In this document: piece after piece, positions 55,601 through 64,000 of the stretch
Layout: every line of letters begins with the position of its first letter
Position numbering within the stretch: the stretch's first letter is position 1
The notes under the pieces: model-generated
The model's input: only the letters and a program-made list of their open reading frames with translations
Databases searched by the model: none
Told to the model about the DNA's origin: nothing
Assembly (NCBI GenBank): GCA_026936335.1
Contig: JAPMXV010000074.1
Coordinates: forward strand, 1-64,000
Direction of reading: 5' to 3'
Origin: Mantamonas sphyraenae
Lineage: Eukaryota; CRuMs; Mantamonadidae
DNA length: 64,000 nt
Program-made: the position numbers and the translations under genes

Positions 55601-58600
55601 GCATGCCACCAGCACACAGTATGCGGCTTCGCTGCAGGATGCCGACCCGCTGTACATGCAAACTCATGCCCAGGGCCTCTTTGGCAGCCCGTTGCGCCTG
55701 AATGCGTTCACCAGTGCCAAGGCCCTTGTGCATCTGCAGTCGCTGGGTTCGGTTGTCAATTGGGACATGCCCTACCTTCCCACGGGCCTGCCTTACATCA
55801 AGGCCACACGTGTCGACCAAGCGGGACGCGTGTTGACGTCGCCCGTGCCCATCACTGCCGCCACCCAGCTGGTCCTCGACTTTGGTGTCCCTGTGCGCCT
55901 GCATGCCCTGCGTCTGCCGCCGCGCAAGAACATGCAATCGTTGAGTGTTTTTGGCTCAAACACCGCCGACACGGCCGCCGACGGCGTGGTCCTGACGCCG
56001 CTTGTGAGCACGGTGGACATGAGCAAACACGGCGAGGGGAGCCTGCACGCAGCCAAGGCCGACGCACCTGCCTTCCGATACCTGATGGTCGGCGTGGAGA
56101 TCAAGCCCGGCGACAAGGATGCCCTGCAGCTGGGTGCAAACATGTTCCTCGGCCGCTACGCACTGCCTCTCAGTGAGGCCGAAGCCAACGACGATCTCAT
56201 GGAACAGACTCGCAGCACACTTACGTTTGTGCGAGCTGAACTCGACGCAGCCGACAGCCAGTATGCAGAAGCCGTCGCCTCTTTGGCAAAGAAGGTCGAT
56301 GCAACCACATACGCCGACGTTCAGGAGACACAACATGCGCTCTGGCAGCTCGTGCATGCAGCCACACAGCTCGGCGAGTTTCTGGGCGTCGATGTAGCCA
56401 GCGAGCTGCCCACCGCCCTCTCCACGCACGGCTGCGTTTCCGACCGTGCTAGTCTCATCACCGACTTTGTGGCACGCACACTGGCCGACGCCCTGGGCAA
56501 CCAGAATGACATTCTGCTGGGCGAAACAGCAGACGACGCCGGTGAAGGCGACGAAGAAGGTTCCGGGGAAGACGAGGCAATGGCTCGCATGCACAACAAC
56601 GTGGTTGACATTGCATGGGAGGTGGCTGAGCTGCTCCTCGGCTCCGATTATGTCAACCAAATGCGTCTGCACAGCCAAGAGGTCAAACTCGAATCGCAGA
56701 CCTCCGAGGACGCCGCCGGATTGGCCGAGCTCGTGGCTGCCAGCAAGGCCGCAGAGGCATCCTCATCCTCATCCTCATCCTCATCCAGCAGCAGCAGCAG
56801 CAGCAGTGAATCCACCGGGTCCACTGAGGATGCAGGCGACAGTGCCTCTCAAACACACGCAAAAGACGAGGACGGAGACAACGATGAGTCGGCTTCACAG
56901 GATGAAGAGGACAACAGCAAGGCAAAGAAAAAGGGCAAGCAAGCACAGGAGGGGGAGGAGGAGGAAGTGTTCCAGCCGGTGGACATTGCGGTTGTGCGGT
57001 CGCTGGTGGAGACTCTGGCCGCATGTGGTGCGTCTGCCTCGGCGTGGCACTCTGTGTCATCCATTGTACGCAGCGTAGCCAAGCTGATCAAGCCCAAGGA
57101 AGAGTGGCAGACGTTGGTTGGTCACCAGGTGGCCACACAGCTGACCAACGACGACCTGGTTTGGCTGCAGCCGCAACAGCTGTACAACACTCTCGTTCGC
57201 ATGGTGCAACACAAACCCAGCATGGACGACCATTTCCGTGGCCTCTTTCAGCATCTGGACACCAGTCTGGACACAGAGGCCCGCGAGCAAACCATCTGGC
57301 TCATGGCCCTCATGAAGCACTGCACCCCACTGCCCCGCCCTCGCGATGAACCGGTCACCGACGACAACAACGAGGCAGCCGCACAAGGCGCCGACGAGGA
57401 GAAGCAACAGGGCGAGGACACGACCGCAGAAGCAGCAGATGCCGAGGCGGAAGCGACAGGCGGTGCGGACGGCAACGAGACAAAGGGCAAGGCTGCAGAC
57501 GCCGTAACCGCCGAGGATAACGCAGAGGCCACATCCTCCTCCTCCTCCACCGCCGACGCCGAGGATCAGGAGACGGAAGAGGCGGCAGAAGCAGACAGTG
57601 GCAAGGTCGACTCGAAACAGCGCCAGCACCGCGTGGAACAGCTCAAGCAGGTTGCGGAAAAGGCAAGCTTCGACGAGTGGTCCCAGGTCAGCTCAATTGT
57701 GAGCAGCCTGTGGCAAGGTGAAGGGAGCATCCCGGCGGACTTGCTGCAGGCGATGACCAGCTTCGACAACGGCAAGGGCTACGAGATTCTGCAAGCGGCT
57801 GTGTATGAAGCCGGCTACCTGCAACAGGAGAAGGGCAACGTGGCGTCGCAGGATCTGTACGAATATCTGGAGCAGCAGGACAGCACGCAGGTCCTGGACC
57901 ATCTCATGCGCTTTGCAGAAGAATCACTCAACGCAGGGGATCAAGAAGTGTTCCTGTTGGCCATGGAGACGCTGAGCGGTCTTGCGCCGCTGTTGCCATC
58001 CCTTGTGGACAGCCAACTTGTGCAGCACGCCTCGTTGGCTCGCGTTGTCAGCCAGAGCATGCGCCTGTCCACAGTTGCATTCTGGGCTCGCACGGCTGTG
58101 GTTGAGCTGCTGGAGGCGCTGGTTGCCATTGCCACAGGCAACGACGCACATACTGCCGCTCTGCAGGAGTTGCTCATGCAGAGCGTGTCCAGCGCCGATT
58201 GGGAGTGTGTCGATCTCATCCTCGACCTGCTGGTGGAAACCTGCCGTGCTCACCCAGAACGCAAACTTCCCCACCCGTTTCTGCACCTCATCGTGCAGCA
58301 AGTGCAACTGCACGCCGACTGCCGCGCTGGTACCGTCGACGTGCGCACGGTGGGCACTGCGCTGCGCCTGCTGGCCGTTGGGTTCCGGCCCGCGCAGTTG
58401 CTGGACAATGCCCAGCTTGTGGAGCTGCTGCGTGCCCTGCTGCAAGCACAGGACCAGCATCTGCTTGTGGCCGACTTTCGCCAGCTGTGTGCCTCGGCCG
58501 ATCTCAGTCCCGTGCTGCAGCAAATCGTGTTTACCCACGCTGAGGAGGCCCTCACGTGCACCTCGTTCCCGCTGCTTTTCTACCACGCCCTCATGGCCAC

Positions 58601-61600
58601 CACGTCGGCCAAGCAGAACGCCGGGGTCAAGTCCGAACACGTGGCAGCCCTCCTGCGCAGCACCCTCCAACGCGCCGGCCGTCTGCTCGACGCAAAGAAG
58701 CTGAGCCACATGCCATCCGCAGACAAACAAACCATGCGCTTGGCCACCACTGTGCCCGGGGCTTCTGCAACAAAGCTTGCCTCTTACGCCCTGGCCATTC
58801 GCAGCGCCGCGCCAGACGCCCTCGACGGCGATGATGCAAGTGGCGGCGGATCGGCATCCATTGCCTCGGCCTTGCCCGCCCACCAGCTGCGCATGTTGGA
58901 CATGCAGGGTGTGGGCTTTGCCGTGTTGGTGGAGTCGGTGCTCAATCTGGCCGCGGCGTGTGTCGACGACGACTTTGGCGCTGTGATTGGCTCCGATTCT
59001 GTGGTTCAGCTCGTGGACTGGCTTGCAGGTCGCATCACCACGCCTCAGTTGGTGAATGCAGCCTCGGCCCTCCTCCAGCGCATCGGTGTGGGCAACCACC
59101 CGTCCGTGCTCGTCACATCCATCCTGCAAACCGTCACCGGGCGCCAGGCGCTCGGCCAAGGGTTTGTTTTCCGCCATCTGTTGACCTTGCTGCAGACCAC
59201 ACTCAGACGACATCCGCAGGCTGCCGACGCCCTCCTCGAAGCAGACGGCTTTGACCGCCTCCTCAACCTCATCCCGGGCATCGACACGCGCTCCGGCGTC
59301 GCTGGCGCGGGCGCTTCGTCCGCAGGTGCGAGTGATGACACAGAGGGAGCACAGAAGGCAGGCGGGGCGACGTCGGCGGTGGTGGCAGCCGATGCAGCCG
59401 CAGCTGCCGACGCAGCAAAGGCAAACAAGGGACTCACGCGACTGGAATTGGCCGCACGGTCCATCCGCGGTCTTTATGAGATCCCCAACATGCGCAAGGT
59501 GGTGACGGTGGATGAGAGCAATGCCGAAAGGAGTGGTGCGTCTTCTTCATCCGCTTCCTCCTCGTCCTCATCGTCCGCTTCCTCTTCCTCCTCGTCGGGA
59601 TATGACATGTTTGCGTATCCGGACGAAGGGATGGGCAATCCAGAGCAGGAGAAGACTGGATACAAGGATTTGCCCGTGGGAGGCGAGTATGCATCCGATG
59701 GCTTGTTGAACCTGGAGTGCCAACTTCAGGTGGTCGAGAGCGACGACTCCAAGCTGACCAGCACCCATCCCATCCTCAACGCAGGCAAGCTGTCCACCGC
59801 CTCTGTGCGCCAGGCCGGCTACTACGGCAGGCGTAGCGCCGACATGTCCCTGTGGTCGCACTTTTTCGGCCGCAACGACAACGACACATCGGTGACGTTC
59901 AAGCTGCCCTTGTCCTGTGTACCTCGTCTGTTGCTCATGCAGGGCCAGCAACTGCCTCCCACGGTGTCTGTGTATGGTGGACGCACACAAACTGCCTCGC
60001 GCATGTCCCTTCTGGGCGAGTACACGTGCGCAAACCACATGGACACCTCCCGCGCCATGCCCCTGTGCCAAATCGACTTGTGCGAACATTCGCCCATCAC
60101 CTGCGGTGTTCTCTATCTGCGTCTCGTCTTTGCACGCCCAGAGGGTGCCGAGCAGATCAGCCTTAGCCGCCTGTCCCTGTACGCCGAAAACGCCTCGCAT
60201 CACCAAACCAGCGGAGCTGAAGGAGACGCCGGATCGTCGTCGGCGTCGTCGTCAGCGTCAGCGTCAGCGTCGTCGTCCTCGCTGGAGGAAGGCGGAGCGT
60301 CGGAAGGCAACGCGGAGGGCAAGGATGTCGACGGAGCAGCGGACGGAGCCACCAACGAGGAAGAGGAGCAGGAGATTGTGGTCAAGACGGCACGCGACGA
60401 AGACACGCTACTGGTGTGGCAGATTGTGTCGCGGCTCCCTGTGGAGCAGTGGAGCAAGGCCAAGGAGGAGGAGGTGTGCATGTCTCTGCTGACGTCTGTG
60501 GCACGCAAATTGGTGGCGGCCTCGGACGCAGCCAGCACCGCAAGCATCATGAATCTCCTCACTCGCATGGTACACACGCGTCCGGAGCTGCTCGACACCG
60601 CACGCGACCTGCTTCCTGTCAATGTGCAGGCGGCGTCGGGAGCCAACGAAAACGCGGCGCCGACTGTCGTCGTTGTGGCTGTGTTGGAGGCGGTGCACAC
60701 GCACAGCAACGAACCGTTGCGAGAGGTGCGTGACCAAATCTACGCTGGACTGACAGAGATGGCCAGCAAGGCACCGGGTGCCAAAGGAGTGGCGCAGACG
60801 GTGGCCCTGGGTCATGCTCTGGCCAACGCCATGCTGTGGCTGCTTGGCTCATCGCACGCCTCTTTGCTTCCTGCCATCGACGAGAGCTGGTGGAAGACCC
60901 CTGTGCGTGTGGCTGGCGATGTGGCCACGCTGGATTCTGTGCGTGACGCTGCCCTCATGCTTGTGGCCAGCGTGTGCCGCGCCAGGGAGAGCGACGCCCT
61001 TGTGGCCGTGTCCCAGGTGGTGGACTTTTTGTGTGCCAGGTCAATGAGGACTCGCTGTTGTTTGGCGAACACTGTTTGCAGGTTGTGCTCGCGGCAGCGT
61101 CCAGCGAGGAGGGTGCTGCGCTGCTGCTCAAGTCCGAACTCATTGACAAGGTGGTCAACGGTGTGTTGGCCAACTGGAACGCACAGGCTGCGCCGCAGCT
61201 CGGTCACAGCCTGCGCTTCTTGGACAGGTGTGCACGCTTCCGCGACGTGAAAACATACCTGTTTGAAAGCAGCGGCTTTGTCGACCGCGTGCTGCAGATG
61301 GCACGCCGCGAGCCCCTGCCCCAAGTCGAGGACCAGGCGTTGCAAGTGTTGCTCACGGCCATGGGCGACCACACGGAAAACCAGGCCAAGACGGTGCAGC
61401 AACTGCAGACAGAACTCCACGCCGCGCTCATGGGCGACGAGGACGACTTTTCTGCATCCACTCTCAGCAAACGTCTCCTCCTTCAAGGTTTGCTGCGTGT
61501 GGAGAACACCACACCCGTGCTCTTCAGTGCCAACACGGCGCCTGCGGACGACGCCGAGGCGCAGCTCAAGGCGTTTCTGACACGCAGTGTGCAGCTCGTG

Positions 61601-64000
61601 CACGACGACACAGCCTCGTCGGCCTCCGCGAATCCCGCGGACAAGTTGCCCATGATGGGATCGTCGCTTCTGTCCAACGTTGCCCACCAGCGCTCCGTCC
61701 ACGAATGGGTGGTGGGCAAGTACGACGAAGTGAGCCAGGAGGACACGTGGTCGCTGGTCTACGAAGCACCCACGCTGTCCAGCACAGACACAAAGACCCT
61801 GTTTGGCGCGATGGTTGCCGCCAACGGACCCGTGGTGCTCGTTCTGCGCACCACCAAGGGCACCATCATCGGGGCCTGCATGGAAAAGATGTCTGCGGAC
61901 TACAACTCGCCCAACACAGGCAGCGAGCGCTGCTTCCTTTTCAACGCAAGCGAAAACACGGTGTTTTATGCACGCAAGCTGATCCAAACGTACGAGCAGT
62001 ACGTGTACCTGTCGGACCAGCCCAACTACAAGTCCCTCACCTTTGGCAGTGGCGACCTGAACATCAACTTTACCCAACCCGATCAGCCGGGCTACACCTA
62101 CATGTACTTGTATGGAAGCGACAACAACGGCACCACTTCGCTGTGTGAGTCGCCGTACAACCTCACCGCGCTTGAGCTGTGGGGCCTGAGCAGCGAGTTT
62201 GGCGGACGTGTGCTCGGTACAGACGAGTCGACGCAGGCTGTCGCTGCCCTGCCCGCCCAACCGGCCACGTTTGACACGGTGCAGAGCCTGTGTGAACTGT
62301 ACAGTGTGTCGCGCAAGGACACGGTGGCCTCGGTGTTGACGGGTCTGGGCTTGGACGACGCGGCAACGCCGTCGTTGGAAGTGCAGGACAAGGAACTGGT
62401 CATGGAGGATGTGGCCATGGGCACGGAACTGCTCATGTTCCACAGCGTGCAGGCGCTGGAGGCGCGTGTAAAGGAGGCGGCGGTGCGCAAGGCGGAGGGC
62501 AAGGGCACGGTGGCGGTGGCCGATCAGGTGGCAGACAACGACGTGCTCAAACTCTACATCGACATGTTGGTGGCGCAAATGGACCGCAAGAAGAGTTTGG
62601 TGATGAAAGGCAAGCACCGCAAGGTGGAAAACGTGCTGCCTGTGGCCGCCGTTGTGCAACGCTTGCACGAGATGCAGGCGTGCATGGACGTGGGCTCGTT
62701 CCAAAAGTCCTTTATGCGATCGGAAACGTGTGTGCCCATGCTCACTGTGCTCACCAACAGCGTGGATATCCACACCCACTTTGGCAAGAGCATGGACGAT
62801 GCCGCACTCGCCACCAAGGGCAAATCCGTGCAGGAGATCTTTGACGAGGGTGGCGACGTCCTTCTCCGCCTCATGGTCCAGTTCTTCATCGACGTGGCCA
62901 CTGCCAAGCAGCCAGTCGCCGACCAGGAACACGCAAACATGGAGGTTGTGATGTTGCGTCAGCTCCTCGGTCGCCTGGGCGTCATGTGTCACGAGACAAG
63001 CCGCAAGGAGCGTCTCGGCAGCAGCAGCAATGACGATGGCGACGCCTCCGCCTCATCGGCAGCCGCTACAGCCTCTGCGGAGGACGGCGACGAGGAGGGC
63101 AAGGAGGACGCGCCGTCGCTTGAGGCTGGTGGCGAGGACGAGGATGCCGGATGGGGAGACATGGGAACGGACGGCGAGGGCAAGTCGACGTATTGGGAGA
63201 AGGGCACCGGGTACGGACACCACCAGGCGGAGGAGTGGGACAGGGATGCGTTCCTGTTGGAACAGGCAAAGCGAGAGGATGTGATCTGCGGCATGCTTGC
63301 TGTGCTGCAGGCGTATCTTGGCATGCGCTTGCCCAGCGAGGAGCAGCCGTACCAGGCGGACGAGGCGCTGGGGACACGCCTTGTGCAGGAGCTGGACGAC
63401 AGTGTGCTGATCCCTGTGTTGGATTCGTACCTGCGCAACGACAGCATCCTGGACATGGTGCAGCACGGCCACCTGTACATGCGCATCATGCGCTTCCTGG
63501 AGTTTATGTCGGGCAACAGGTTGCTTGTGCGATTGCTGGACACGCTGCCGGGCCAGAGCAGCTCTGTGGCCTCGTTGCTGCGTGGCCTGGGCAAGCTGGC
63601 CGAGGTCTACATCAAGGCTGTGAGCAAGATTGACGAAGCCAGCAAGAAGAAGGCGCAGCAGAACAAGGACAAGACGGATCAGGATGGCAACGGCGGCATG
63701 AACCAGACAAGCAACAGCAGCAGCAACTCTGTGGTGGTACCTTGGAACGACACCTTTGAGGGTGCCTACCCGCTTCTGGGCGAGCAGGAATTGGCAGAGA
63801 TGAAGGAGCGCAAGGAGGAGGCGAGTGAGGCCGATGCGGCTCCGGGCGAAGTGCGCGACGAGGAATCCGTCAAGGCCAAGCAAGCAGCAGCTGCTGCAAA
63901 GGCCGACCAGCGCACCAACGATTTGGCCGCACAGATCCGCGACACGTGCAAGCGTGTGCGCGAACAAGTCAAGGCTGCGTCCAAGGAGGCCAAGGCAGCA
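52374..64000 (+). CDS. BIRC6: BIRC6/BRUCE-like giant inhibitor-of-apoptosis ubiquitin ligase, 3' end outside the window
   Basis: The frame runs from 52374 to about 61026, then continues in the next frame to the window end (about 3876 residues so far). The BIR domain has ligands C414, C417, H434 and C441 in the canonical CX2C-X16-H-X6-C spacing within a WD40-like N-terminus, as in BIRC6. Beta-sandwich modules lie at about 818-930, 1130-1266 and 2490-2606, separated by helical repeats and Ser/acidic tracts (68-93, 246-260). A TLDc-like domain lies at 61700-62190. The end matches BIRC6 closely (YWEKGTGYG, LIPVLDSYLRNDSILDM), and in the family the UBC domain follows within about 150 residues. BIRC6 acts as a combined E2/E3 restraining caspases and autophagy in animals; a protist role is unknown. 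The frame change near 61026-61040 is discussed in the findings. Confidence 0.92.
61700..62190 (+). other. TLDc-like domain inside BIRC6
   Basis: The segment reads DTWSLVYEAP, then TLFGAMVAANGPVVLVLRT, GTIIGACMEKMSADY, ERCFLFNAS, SLTFGSGDLNINF and ends LTALELWGL. This follows the order and spacing of the TLDc fold: WxLLY start, GP-hydrophobic strand, G-x-(I/V)-x-G, cargo of aromatic FLF, FGxGxDL and a final LEVWGF-like strand. TLDc proteins (OXR1, NCOA7, TLDC2) bind the V-ATPase and act in oxidative-stress protection. Confidence 0.72.

Noticed and set aside
61020-61040. Programmed -1 ribosomal frameshift in BIRC6
   Set aside because: The T5 run in its reading phase (GAC TTT TTG) does not form an X XXY YYZ slippery heptamer, and four other genes show similar breaks without such signals.
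60812-62992. A 726-codon minus-strand frame opposite BIRC6
   Set aside because: The + strand reading is continuous BIRC6 (helical repeats, TLDc-like domain) and the antisense translation shows no family.
1-64000. CRISPR arrays, tRNA or rRNA genes, transposon terminal repeats
   Set aside because: The only regular repeats are telomeric, subtelomeric, microsatellite or in-gene protein repeats. I saw no cloverleaf-like tRNA, ribosomal sequence, transposase or reverse-transcriptase motif, though small RNA genes could escape reading by eye.

Overview
This window is the end of a eukaryotic chromosome. It opens with the C-rich strand of TTAGGG-type telomere repeats, so base 1 is at or near the terminus, and the first gene starts only about 1 kb inside. 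The DNA is GC-rich and very gene-dense. The few introns are short (about 60-340 nt, donors GTAAG, GTRGGT, GTGCGT, GTACGT). The proteins are large and carry long Ser, Ala and acidic low-complexity tracts. The gene set (BIRC6/BRUCE, a giant SPRY/UBR/HECT ubiquitin ligase, the splicing factor YJU2, a CCDC17-like coiled-coil protein, a Rax2-like kelch giant, an FHA protein) points to a free-living unicellular eukaryote near the opisthokont/apusozoan part of the tree. I cannot name the species.

Layout. 1-730: telomere array, degenerate telomere, five 26-bp tandem repeats and a diverged 191-bp duplication. 1.1-4.7 kb: a novel protein built of nested A-B-A-B repeats. 5.1-6.2 kb (-): an ankyrin-repeat protein. 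6.3-7.9 kb: three tandem genes for small LEA/hydrophilin-like proteins with a shared upstream element. 8-18 kb (-): a giant secreted type I membrane protein with kelch/Rax2-like propeller repeats and two Frizzled-like Cys-rich domains. 18-26.5 kb: two paralogous type II membrane glycoside-hydrolase-like proteins (+) flanking a GT31-like glycosyltransferase (-) and an FHA/coiled-coil protein (-). 26.5-27.7 kb (-): an LRR-ankyrin protein. 28.2-44.3 kb: a 5146-residue HECT ligase in four exons. 45-50.4 kb: a CCDC17-like protein with C2-like modules. 50.5-51.5 kb: YJU2. 51.7-52.1 kb (-): a possible small secreted protein. 52.4-64 kb: BIRC6, running off the window just before its expected UBC domain.

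Common themes. The 8-26 kb block looks like a cell-surface/secretory-pathway glycan module (giant surface protein, two propeller hydrolase-like proteins, one Golgi-type transferase). The 28-64 kb block holds two giant ubiquitin ligases. Five genes carry a single-base frame break that one homopolymer-length change would repair, which suggests residual sequencing indels rather than pseudogenes. All domain calls were made by reading translations, with no database search.
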